A stretch of 64,000 nucleotides of DNA from Anas platyrhynchos (lineage: Eukaryota > Chordata > Aves > Anseriformes > Anatidae). A program made the translations under genes and the position numbers. A model generated the notes under the pieces. It saw only the letters and a program-made list of their open reading frames with translations. It did no database searches and had not been told where the DNA came from. The DNA lies in assembly GCF_047663525.1 (NCBI RefSeq), contig NC_092605.1:2232001-2296000 (forward strand), in the 5' to 3' direction. Shown here piece after piece: positions 37,448-49,200 of the stretch; position 1 is the first letter of the stretch; every line of letters begins with the position of its first letter.

Positions 37448-40082
37448 TACAGTCCAGTGGGATGTGGACACATTTTTTTCCAAAATCACCAAATGCCTTT
37501 AAGTACAGTCCCAGTAATTAACAGGTGATTCCAGCTGCCACAGAACAAATCTTCTGATTCAGAAAGCCAGCCAAAGTCATGGCAGTAGTGTAGGAACCTG
37601 AAGGTTTCTGTTCTCAGGTGTTTAGTGCCACTTCTCAGTATTTCTTTATTTGATTGCTCAGCCCAGCATGCATTCCAGACCTGTCTGTGTTGTCATGACC
37701 AGAACTGCTGAGCTTGGGCCAAAATTTTGGGAGAAGCCAGGCAAAGAGGTGAAGGAGTCATTCACATTAATTATCTTCAGACCACCCTCACTTTCCCCAT
37801 CAGCAGCAGCCACCTCCAGCCCCTGCTAAGCCAGGAGAGGACACGTGGCCAGAACAAACAGCAGACAACTTTGGCTAACTCTGGGACTGAGGTCTCCATG
37901 TCCTCTCCTGCATGCTCCTCACCCAACAGCCCTTTCAGACACAGAAAACCCAAGCCCATCTCCTGCCTGCCCTTCAGGAAGACACAATATCCTTAAGCCC
38001 AAGTGCTGCGCCCCTGTCAGCTGTCATATAAGACAGCCCAAGGCAGCCCTGGCAAAAGGTCACTGGATAAATATGTTTTTCTCTGCTGTTTCCAGGACAC
38101 AACCCAGGCACCTTTTGAAGTCAGTGCTCTGGCATGTGCTCCACCGGTCCTTAAGGAGTTGGGTTACCCGAAGCCTTGGTGGCCCTTCTAAGAGTGCTGC
38201 CAAGCTGAAATGGAGCACTGCGACCTCAGCTCCTCGTGGTCCCATGATGAGCGAGACAGGTGGCAGATGACGGGAGATACAAGCGCAAATCAGGCAGCCC
38301 AGAGCATGTTGAGCACATTTCACAATTTCACAACCCGCTTGATTAAGGTTAATGAATACCTGCCTGTTTCCAGTCAGGAATCTGCAGCCACAAAAATACC
38401 AAAACCCTCCTTTACTTTTCATAATAAGGGTTGGCTGGCTGCCACTGGAGGGAAATGTCAGTAGTTCAGTAAATGAGGAAGACAGATCTACGCACCACCC
38501 AGTTACCTAATGGAAACGAGCAAACAAGAAACTGATCTCTGATTAATACACTCATTAGCTCACAGAAAGGACAACCAAGAGCCAGACGGATTTAAATTTT
38601 GTCCGAAGACCATCTGTGCGTTTGCCTGACTTCCTCCAATTTGGATAATCATTTGGGAGGTGCCAGTTAAACATGAGCCATCACTCAGTGCGAGCAATGA
38701 TGCTGGCTGTTTAGCCCCTGATTTCACTAGGCATGAAATGGAACTGTCTTGGGTGAGATTCTGTTTGTTCCAACAAAGGAAAGCCAAGCTCATATTAGCA
38801 TCTGGTATAAATACTCATGGCACAAGCTTCTTTTCTACAATGGCTTCTAGCAATCTGGGAAGTCACATGATTATTTCATATTTATCACATTGTAAGACAA
38901 AAATAATTATCTCAATAAAAATGTAACAACTGCTTTTTTATTTTTATTTTTTTATTTATTTTTTTAAGAAATATAGTGTAACACTCAAAAACTTTGGATT
39001 TAAGACCTTGTTTACAGGAATATTTCAGGCACAACATCTGTTAGTCATGGGTAAGCACATCTCCCTTGCACGTATTTCCATTTAGGGCAGCAGAAAGATT
39101 TATCTGAAATTAAAAAGCCAAATTTAGCTATAACTGAATAAAAGAGCCAGCTAATATTTTGTGTATTTATGGAAGAAAATAGGGAAATGAGGCTAAAGAT
39201 TACTTCAGACAAAAACAAACAATAATAACGATAGTGAGTTTGAACTAAATCATCTCTGTCCTAGGGTATTCCATTATTTTTATATTGCTGTGGTTTAATG
39301 AGGCCTGTATCTTATAGTACAACTATACATTTTTGTATTTTAACTTATATGAGGACCTTTCCCCAGTGTCTGTCCCCATGCACTACTGTGCCCATATACA
39401 GTAGAAGACTTGCTAAGATAAATGAAATTAGTTTCAGCACAGGACAAGATCTCATTGAATGGGGCTAGAATGCATTTCTGAAAGTAATCTAGTTCGTCCC
39501 ATTTCCTAACATCTGTTTGCAAAGGCTCATAGGACCTATTGGGCATCATTAGTGCTTCCTGATTTCCAACAGATGTGTTTTTGGTTTTTGTTTGCTTGTT
39601 TGATTCATATTATGTGGTTAAACACAGTTTATTAGAAAGAATATGAAAAGAAACAGTTCTGATGCCCATTGACAGCTAGACACTTTTCCAGACCACCAAC
39701 AAAACAGGTTTGTAAGAGAGAAGTAGGTTTTGTGAGTGGGTTGATCATTTACACAAGGCTTGCACAGGCCAACTCTGGGCATGCTCTGCTATCAAGGAGA
39801 AAAAATAATAGAAATTATCTCATACAGGTGTCAATGAATGGGATAATGAATAAATTAAAGCTGCAGCAAATCATGCAAGGAATGGATTCTGGTATTGCTG
39901 GTGGTCCCAAATAAATACGTCAAGCCCAAAGAACTCTTCATCTCTTTGAAGTTCAGGTGCAAACCTTAGTAGCTCTGGATTATGTCCAACACTCCTTGCA
40001 AGTAGCTGAGATTTAGATTACCTGGACTTTGCTTGGGGTTGGCTGTCAGATAAGAACTCTTGGTTCCTGCAGTTTTGCTAGG

Positions 40083-40085
<3 letters not shown>
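37448..40085. other. Non-coding; possible conserved element at 38.2-38.8 kb
   Basis: Between about 38,280 and 38,830 the sequence is unique, retains scattered CpGs and has many homeodomain-type words (TTGATTAAGG, GATTAATAC, CTCATTAGC, GGATAATCATT). An AACAAAGG SOX-like word lies at about 38,773. It looks enhancer-like, but it is untested. The T-rich tract at about 38,933-38,966 is simple sequence. Confidence 0.4.

Positions 40086-40114
<29 letters not shown>
40086..40114 (+). repeat. Poly(A)29 tract
   Basis: This is the longest homopolymer in the window, about 29 A residues, following GCTAGGCTT. No retroelement body or flanking duplication was seen, so a processed-copy tail is not supported. 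Confidence 0.95.
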
Positions 40115-40118
<4 letters not shown>

Positions 40119-43100
40119 AATAGTGCTCTCAGCCTTTTGTGCAATTGGGTCTTCTCAGCTCTGTAAACACTCTACTCTCAGCCTTTTATTGTTCTGTAGA
40201 AAGAGAAATGTGGCATAAAATGTGCGTAGGCAGGGTATCAATTTCCTTGTATTGATTTTTGAATAAAAGAATTGTTCATTTAATATTTTTGTTTGATTGC
40301 TTTATTAAATGTATTGATTTGCAGCACAAGCTTACAGAAGAAATAGGATGCCCATGGCTCACAGATATTCTTCAGCAAGAATCCCCATTAGATAATACAT
40401 TATATGAAGAATTACAGCTGCTGAGGCTTAATTGTGATTAATTCATTCCCTCCCTTAGAGTGGATTAAATTTTAAATTTGCAAGTGTTTTAATCCTTTCT
40501 TGATAAAACAACTCTGAGCCGTCTGGAGTATGGCTATGTTATATATTATGGTAGGAATACATCTGTTTTGCTAAGGTTATGTTATAAATGACAGGAAGAG
40601 ATTACTGTCAAGTAGTAGATTAATGTTTCAGAACTGTATATGCTATTATGGGATATGGAAGTGAAAACAGTCCTGCAACCAAATCAACACAAGTACTTTT
40701 GGAAAAGAAAATCAATATTATTACATCTAGTCAGCAGACAAAGAAACAAGTAGAGAAACGAACATCTTGGAGACTGTGAGTGCCAGAATTTGGACCCTTC
40801 ATCAGTTTGCTCTCCCCTTATCTCTGCCTTATTGCATATACTAGTGCTGGGGCACGAGCAGAACCACCCAGATGTCTGTGCAGAGATGGTCCCTCTATGT
40901 ACAAACAAGCACAGATGGCACTGTAATTTTCCTGATCCAAACCTATGGATCAGAAAATGAGAGGCTTTGACACAAGAGAGATGTTGGTGGCTTTGATGTT
41001 TGTAGTGGTAAACCTGACATCACGTGGGATAACAAAACACGGAAAAAGGTAGCTCTTTAAAACAACTTGATCAGTTTGCAGAGCAGAGTATATGCCAGTG
41101 TTTAAAATAGGAGGAAATTTGATTTAGATTGCTAAAGAAACTCTCCCAGTCCTCTGTTCTCACACTCTTCATTAAAATACTGAAGTAGAATTTGAGTTAC
41201 ACTAACACCTACTTCTCTAGTGTTCTTAATTAAAAGCCTTGGGGGAAAGAAGAAAAAGTAATAAATAAATATTGCATGAATCCAAGGATCATCCAGCTTC
41301 AGCCTTGCATCTAAATTTTAGCCTTTATGACCTTCATCCAGAATTAGGGGCCAGCCAACAAATGGAGGAATTCACAGCTATTTCTGCAATGTACAGAGGT
41401 GGGCAGAGAGTGGGTAGAGTTAAAAATTACAAGCAGAATTTGTACTTTAGGAAGCCACATTGTTTGGGCATTTTCCACCAATTTATGCTGAAAACAGTTC
41501 TCTACATGAATATCTTAAGGCAGATTTTTTTTCTGCTTCTGCTATTTAAAATGCATTTAATTGCTAAAAATGTTTCTAAAATGTTGAATAAGAGAATATT
41601 GCTGGTATAAATAGGTAATTCAAGCAGAAGTTTCAAAAATCAGTACAGTATAAAAATCCTGAAAATTGAACCTATATTTTACCATGTTTATTGAAGAATG
41701 AAACGTGCACAAACCACAGTACAATATTCATTTACAATTACGTTAATAAATCTAATAAATGGACTTAGGAGAAGCAGAGAAGAGAGCAATAAGAGGGGGG
41801 TCAATAATAAAATCAAACACTTCAGTTGAAGAGTACCTCAACAAGACTATTTAGTGCCATTCACACAATCATGTACATTTCTAAACACCAGGGTACTCCA
41901 GCTCTGTTAGAAGGCACAAAGAGCCCCAGCAAGGACACTGGACTTGCAGAGCCCAGTTATAAACCTACTTCTAACAACACAAGAGCCATTTTTACAACTA
42001 CAGGTCACTCAGGGATATCTCTCAGTGCTTTCTGAGGCTTGTCCCAAGCTCTTTTTCAAGATCAGGTTGCATACATGGGCACTGAACCAGCAAGCCTGTC
42101 TTTGGGAGGGGTAAATATTACCCTGGGGCACAGGGGTCCCGCATACCCAAGGCTGATTAGCACAGGGCCAGCCACAGTGGGCTGGTCACAGGCAGCTCCT
42201 GTCATCTGCTCCGAGAGCAGAAGGTGGGATATTTGCAGGAGCTCCTGCCAAAACCCTGCTCAAGACACCCAGTGTGGCTGTGTTCGAATACTTCCTTCCA
42301 CACCGTTCTTGTCCGTGTGATCTTTCCCTCAGTTGCCTTGCTATCACTAAATTAACACCCAGCTTTTGGTTAAAAGGTAGTGAAAAATTGTGATTTTGCA
42401 GCGGGCGATGTAATTCGGCGCTCAGGGGTCCGGCATTGACATGCAGAGCAGGACCAGCTGCCATGAGCTGCAGGTGCTTGCTGAGGCTGGCGCCCCTGCA
42501 AAGATGACTCATTTTCTTTTCCGCAAAATTTTTGATTTCTAGGGAATGATCTATTCACTTGCCTTTTATACAACCCGTAGACAATTTGCTTTGTGTCCTG
42601 TCTATTTTTGGTCCATTTGTTTTCTTTCCATCTGTCCCTACCCCAGGACCTGATCTAAAAATAGAAAAGGAGCTAGTGTCCTCTAACAGGGGAGAAGGAT
42701 CCTGACAAATGTTTCCATAGCTGTAGTAAAACAGTATGCGACCATCAGCCATGGAAGTTATTCACAACAAACTGACTGATTTATTCTTTATTTATCCTGA
42801 ATAAATGCGGCATATATATAGACAAACATTTGTTTTAGAGCTGCTTCTGACTGCATCGTTAGGGATGGAAAGTTCTTGATGAAAAGCAATAGTCTGGAGA
42901 GCACTGCTGAGGTATCATTTTTTCTGAAGGTTTCCATTTTCTGGGCATTTGAAAGAGCTGCAGGAGAAATTACTAACATTACATGCAACAAGGGTGATCC
43001 TTGGTTTGAGAGCATAGAATATAGAGCAATAGATGGATAAATCGCACATGCTTTGTCGATGAGAAATTTTATTCAGTTGCAAATCAGGTGTAATGAATAG

Positions 43101-44699
43101 CTGAAGACAGTGGCCTGAGGATGGACCTGAACCCCTACAGTTCACCAGTGAGCAACCCAAGCACCTTTAGTCAGGGAGCCCTGCAGCAGAGTCTCCCTGC
43201 AAGAGCATCGAGGCACACTGGGGGATGCAGCAGTGAAAAGCTGAACAGCTGTTGCCTATGCTCAGTCTATGCTGTGGATAAACAAAGATTTAATTTTGCA
43301 ATAATGTTTAAACCAGCATCTTTAGAGTGAACATATGTTTATACTCATTATGCATATGTTTATTAGAGCCGGTCATAATGTTTTGACAGAAAAGTCCAAT
43401 GAGAAAATACAGTTTTGTCAAAACTGAAATGTTTTGCTGGATTGTTTCAATCTCTTCTTCTCAGTAATAGTAAAATATTTAACTTCAAGACAGTAAACAT
43501 TTCACTTTAATTTTCCTATCACAGTAGAATATTAATATTTAGTAGAAAGCTTCCTTATTATTGAAGCAAAACATGTCAATGTTTCTGATTAACCACTTTT
43601 GGGACTCTTCTTCTCTAGATTTTTTATTTTATTTTTTTAACATTTCATCTTCAGATTTGGAATTATTTGCAAAATTCAGTCTGCCCCCTCCCAGAGAGAG
43701 GAGCAGCAGTCCAGGCTGTCTCTGCAGAGCCTCTACCTACTGAGCACACAAGACATGGGAACAACCACTCCATGAGGCAAAGCTTGAAATTATGCTTCCT
43801 GAGATGAACAGTCTTGCTAGTTCTCATGATTTTTATCAGAGGCATACCACTCCATGTTGTGTTTTTTAAAGCCAGTTCCCAGTATCTATTGATTTATATT
43901 AAAGTCAAAGTAAAGAGGAAACAATCATCAGCATGACACAGATATTTTCTGGCCACTGTGGTTTTTGAATGAAAATCTAAAATATGAACCAAGAGGCTCA
44001 GAAACCAGAAGTCAAACAAAAGTAGCCCAAATGGCTTTTGAAAAGCCTTATGTTTTTTCCTAAGTCAGTCTCATGATTTTTCTTGGCTCTGACCAAGTAT
44101 TTCCAAGGATCAGAGGCTGACAGTATTATAATCTTCCTTCTGTTTCTCTCAATGCATATGTTATGTTCAAGGTTTTTCTTCGCCTTAAGATGCTCCTTTT
44201 TCTGCCTTCTGAAGTAATGTTTTTGACAGTCAAATTCACCTCTTCTGCTACTGAAAAAGCCCATTTTATGGAGACTGTTATGCTCATTTTCTCCAGATCA
44301 AAGGGAGGACAAAAATACAACTATTTATGCACTGAGTTGTATCATTTTATTAAATTTTGACCCTAATAAAGCATGGTAAAAGCTGGCTCAGAGCCAGAGA
44401 TAGATCCCAGGAAGCAAAGGACAGGCAGAGTGCATTAGGAACAGCAAAAATGAAGGAGCTCTTACAAGAAAAGCACAGCAAGATTTGAAGATGTTGCAGT
44501 GTCTAGCTTAAGTTTTAGTAGGATTTGTTGTTCTGAAGTACATAGTGTTTTTTTTCTGTTTACTAGATAGAGTTCTTTTAGTAAGTATAATTGAGAGACT
44601 TTCATAAAGTAAAACCTACCTTTATCTTCCCTTTGTATAGTACCCAGCACCAAAGAAACAGGAGAGAAATTCACCCTATTTGCTATACTTTAACAAGTA
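40115..44699. other. Non-coding, unique sequence
   Basis: No gene or transposon was recognised. An acceptor-like TGTATTGATTTGCAG at about 40,310-40,324 precedes about 115 bp of open frame, but there is no donor. The AP-1/MEF2 segment lies at 42.5 kb. POU-like ATTATGCATATG occurs near 43,350. Confidence 0.4.
42505..42664. promoter_or_regulatory. AP-1 and MEF2 consensus motifs
   Basis: A perfect AP-1 site TGACTCA (42,505-42,511) and a perfect MEF2 site CTAAAAATAG (42,655-42,664) flank a CTATTTTTGG word at about 42,602. The preceding 100 bp (about 42,400-42,500) are CpG-containing and GC-rich. The combination suggests a regulatory element, but it is unverified. Confidence 0.25.
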
Positions 44700-45250
44700 A
44701 GAGAAAGGTAAGTCAACATTGAATTACAGTGCTAATCTTGAAGTGTGCTCAGCCAGAAGAATAAAGGCAGCCCAGTGCCTCCCACTGCCCCCAGGATCCC
44801 AGTACTGTAGCCCCCTATAGCCGTAACTGCTGGACAGAAGAGCCCAACCAAAGCAACATTCAGAGTGCAAGAAAAATTACACTGTCTAGAAGCATATAAC
44901 ATGAAGAAAACAACTGAGAAGAACAGTATCAGAAGCCCCCACCACAACAAAGGTATCACACCTTAAAGCCTCCATGAGCTGACTAGAGTTATTAAAACAT
45001 ACAAATAAGAAAATTGATGATATATCCTTACACTACCTACAACCACTAATACATAAAGTCCCCAGAAGACATAACTTTATGCTAAGCAAGCCAGGACAAG
45101 AGGAAAATCTTAAATACCACTCATATTCCACACCTGATAGGACATTTGCAGGTGTCTGCGGTGAGGATGCAGACGGCACCAGCTGGCATAGCTCTCCCAT
45201 AAGAGTATTAAAGCAGATGAGAAGTCCCCAACATCTTTTTTTTTTTTTCT
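44700..45250. other. A- and C-rich non-coding segment
   Basis: In 44,761-45,120 I count A 144, C 94, T 65 and G 57 on the + strand, an extreme A-over-T and C-over-G bias for single-copy DNA. The bias reverses after 45,300. A hydrophobic minus-strand frame here follows from the composition and starts with GTG, so it is not called. A donor-like AAAG|GTAAGT occurs at 44,708 without an open frame upstream. Confidence 0.6.
45235..45248 (+). repeat. Poly(T) tract next to a candidate splice acceptor
   Basis: A run of T residues followed by CTACTCAAAG forms a pyrimidine tract ending in AG at 45,257-45,258. It may be a simple repeat, or it may be the pyrimidine tract of the candidate exon that begins at 45,259. 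Confidence 0.8.
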
Positions 45251-45258
45251 ACTCAAAG

Positions 45259-45312
45259 TGGTTGCTGAAGGGCTAGAGCCATGGAGGTGTTCTTCTGCAG
45301 GTCCAGCACAGA
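45259..45312 (+). other. Candidate short exon with start codon
   Basis: A T-rich tract ending CTACTCAAAG gives a good acceptor (AG at 45,257-45,258). A consensus donor, AGA|GTAAGT, starts at 45,313. Inside the 54-nt interval an ATG at 45,281 sits in good context (GAGCCATGG). An in-frame TAG lies 6 nt upstream, and ten codons (MEVFFCRSST) plus two bases run open to the donor. The + strand becomes T- and G-rich immediately downstream, as expected for transcribed DNA. It could be a 5' exon carrying a start codon. Short acceptor-donor pairs also arise by chance, and the peptide is too short to identify. Confidence 0.25.
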
Positions 45313-46249
45313 GTAAGTTTTTGCAGAATTAATCCCTTTGTAAATGTTTTCAAGCATTTTGTATGTGTATATTTGGAGAATCTAGAGCTGTTCTTGTTGT
45401 TCTGTGGTATAATTCATGCAGTTATCTTTTTAGTAAAATACAAATGCAATAGAAATAAATTTTACTGTCTATTATGTAACTTAGTAAAATATATTTAGGC
45501 TATGTAGAAAGTGCTGTTTTTATTTTCTTTGAGTTTGACATTTCTTGTTCCTCTTGTGCTGTTGTGAGGTCAGCCACATACAGCAATTGTTTTAGCTACT
45601 GCTATTTATAATGGATGAGTTCATTTTTAAAAAAAATGCTGTTTTGTGTCTTTCTGGCTTTTCTAAAGATAAAATTGGGCATTTACTAAGTGTCTCAGCT
45701 TACTAACTGTTCCTTGGACTCATCCATAAGCTATAGATTTGGCTAGGGAAAGCTGCCCTAACTACAGAACATACGAGGAAGCATGTTCCTGGGCAGCAAC
45801 ATAGGAGAGCCTAGTGTTATGGTACTGTAGTGTTTGAACTTTTATTTTCTACAAAAAGTGAAGGTTAGCATGTAGAAACAAAATTGATTTTATAAGAGCT
45901 AATGTTAATAAAACGCTCTGAAGCTTTCAATGTCCTGAGAGCTGGCTGTGTTGCTTGTAGACGCTGGCTTGAGTCTGGCAGGGCTGTGAAGAGCTGCAGT
46001 GCATCAGAACTGGGATGGCAACCTTTGTAAAAGAAAAGATGAGAAGTTTCCATACGCGTATCTATGTGCTTTAGACATGACAATGGAATTTCACAGATTT
46101 GAAGCCAGTTACCAGCTGTGCAACAAGGGCTGGAAGACACTCTTAGTAATCTGATAGACTTGAACATAAAGTACTAATTTTCCTTTCTTGAGGGTATATC
46201 TGTTGAAAGGTACCCTCTATAACTTAGTGGTTAAAGATAAATTTAGGAA

Positions 46250-46274
46250 TGTGTGTGTGTATATATATACATAC
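46250..46274 (+). repeat. (TG)n(TA)n compound microsatellite
   Basis: Five TG units pass directly into four TA units and then ACATAC. Confidence 0.88.
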
Positions 46275-49200
46275 TATTTTCAATAGCAACTGTGATGGTA
46301 GTAGAACATGTGGTCATGAATCCGTTTAGGGCTTACTTCCAACTATCATACAAGTTTATTTTTTAATGTGACCTCTTTGTCTTTCTCCTCTTTCCCCCTG
46401 CCATATAATACTTGGCTTGAAGACTGTAGTTCTCAATGGGGCTATTTCTACTGTTTGTGATGGGGTCTGGATCTGACCCAAGGGGAGGGTGTGTAGAATA
46501 GAATAGGTCCCCAGTGGATAGGGTAAGAGTGACTTCCTTTCTTTCCTAGCAATCAACAAATAGCCACCTCACCTGTTTGTTTTTGCTCTTTCACTCCTGC
46601 AATTCAATAGCTATTGTCAAGCTCTAAGCTCAAAGCGTGCGAGCTATGTATGAAACTGTGCAGATGGGTGAAACAGATCTGATATGATCGTGTTTTAGCA
46701 GCTAGCCAGGTGGACCTCTGAGGCAGAATGAAGTGCTGAGAAACAGCTTCTCCATGATGGAGTCCTAGCTGGAAAAGGTCTCTCTCCTTAAGGTAGCCTG
46801 GCTCTGCCTTTGATGCCTTTTCTGGTTATGGGGTCCATGTGGGCTGCCCTACAACTGTCCTGCTTCCTCCCTCTTTAAGTACCTCCTTCCCTAGATCTCA
46901 GCTCTACGGGCAGCTCCAGGTTCCTACTTCCATTGTTAGGCACATGGATGATGCAAAACATTTTGCATGACAATTGGTAGAAGAAACATTAAATTACAGA
47001 TTATTTTTTGTTTTTTGTAAGAGGATACAGTCTGCAAACAAGCAGATTAGGAATTTCTTTTGCAGGCTTCAGCTAGCTTCTTGTTTAATCTGCCTTTACT
47101 TGAATAGGAGTTATTCTCTTCTGTTTGGGAGAAAAATTACTCTGTCAGGATGGTGTATGGCTTATTGTAGCCAAGCCAACATACAATGACAAAGCAATTT
47201 GATGAAGTTAACTTAATTGAAATTGTGCATTGATGGCATAGGGAATCCATCTACAGGGCTGTATGGTTCAATTTGGAAATGATCCTGACAATCAGAATGT
47301 GCTCAATACTCTGATTGGGTATTTGGTCAGAGTTCTTAACCACCATGATAAATACTTTAAATAGGTACAGCTTGTGAAATGTAAATACTGACACGAGGTT
47401 ATTTACAAATAGCCTCTGGGTGTCCAGTGACCTGACTGGTATTATAGCAGCCATTCCATCTATTTCATGCTGGAGGACTGCAGGTGGTGTGGAAAGAGCA
47501 ATTTGCTCTGTTGCAAACATTTTGTGTTTTTTAGTTTCAACTTATGTCAGTGTTGCTGGTTGATGGCCAGCTGAAGACCTCTTTGAGCAGCAGCTCCTCG
47601 TTAGTACCTGCAAATGTGCTGGTAGAGCTGTCTCAGGTGGGGAAAGCCTGTTGTGTTCCCACAGCTGGCTTCCACTGAGTTTCTTTGAAGATCCTCACAG
47701 AATATTTACCTGTCTAGGATACAAGCACGATATTTTCCAAAGCATATTGAGTAATTTTTGTGGCTTTAAACAAAGAATGGGGGAGTTATCTTCTATAATC
47801 AGAGGACTGTGTTGCCTCCTAACTGGGAGAGGCCCAAAACTGCTGGAATACTAGCTGAATCAAATTGGTTTGGCTGGTCTCTGAAGATTGAATCTGTTCA
47901 TTATCCTATTTGATAGTACTTCTGTAAGAGTTTTGATATGTTTGTCAAAGAAGGCAGATCTGAGAAATTCTGTAACAGCTTTGCTGGCAAGGCATTTCAT
48001 CTGTTAGAAAATTCATATAGCTACTAATCTGTGCATTCAAAATATTTCTATGTACAATTTAAATTACTCAAGTTTCAGAGAAAAACCTTTAACAGATTGA
48101 AAGTGCTGATCTTACAGACTGTAAATAGCATAAACAACATTGGATTGTCTTTTGTGTGAACAACATTAACAATTCATGGGGGGATGAACGTGGATCACTT
48201 CAGCAGTCTTGATGCAGATTCCAGGTGTCTTTTTTCTAATAAAACCTATATTTTATATATATGCTTATAACTATATATAGGTTTCTATATGCATAACATC
48301 ACAGAACATATTTCTTTGCTTTATCCTGTCAGTAACTCAAGTCCTCTTGTCTTATTTGAAAGCTCAACATTCGGTTTTATTTTGACTTATAAACTGTTTG
48401 AAGCAAGACAAATGACAAGGCAGCTGAGGAATTTGAAGGTAGTCAACTGCTCAAGTTGCCTGTAAAGGTCAGGGTCCAATTAGCTATGCTAATGTGCTAG
48501 CCTGTGCCCTCCTCTGACCAGGCTGCAAGTTGCTGACACCCGATGATTCTCCTCTACAGAGGATGGGGCCTCTGAAGGTTCCTGGTGTCAGTGCAGAACA
48601 GTGAGAAATAAGATGAGGTACTCCAAATATTTTTTCCTATCCATTCTTCCTGCTCTTAATCCACACCAGAGTGGGTGATTTCCTAGAGCCAGGTGTGCCA
48701 GGAAACTTTGAAAAGTTTAACAGCACATTTACAGAAAGGATCTTTTGCCACTCCAGCAATGAAGAGTGACCCTAACACGACTCACCAGCAGATGTGAATG
48801 AATGCCAATAAGAAGTGCAGGACAGCCTGAAATGAGCTGACCTCTTCTGTCTTGAGTGTCTGTGCCTGTGAAGTGTCCCAGACACTACTGTCCCTTGCTC
48901 CAAAGGCAGAAAGTTGCAATTAAAAGTAAAAGCAGCAGCAGCTGAAGGCTTATCTGGCATCCTATCATATAAATTAGGATATGCAGGGGCTCTGGCTTTA
49001 GCCTGTTTGGAATGAAGTACTAATTTGTTTCAGGTTTTTGACCAGCTTTGGCAAGAGCTGGACACTTGGTGAATATGTACCAATAGCAGACTCACTGACC
49101 AGTGTTCTATTTTTTTTATTTTTTTTTACTTCTGGAGGTGTGCTTTATAGCTGCCAGGTTTATGCTCAATGTGTCTCACTATAAAGAAGCATATATTTAT

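Noticed and set aside
40259..40441. Open frame after an acceptor-like site, 60 codons
   Set aside because: It starts at TTG, no donor follows, and the peptide is not recognised.
44732..44959. 75-codon minus-strand frame, very hydrophobic and resembling a two-pass membrane protein
   Set aside because: It begins with GTG, not ATG. The hydrophobicity follows directly from the T/G-rich minus strand of this skewed segment, and no family resemblance was found.
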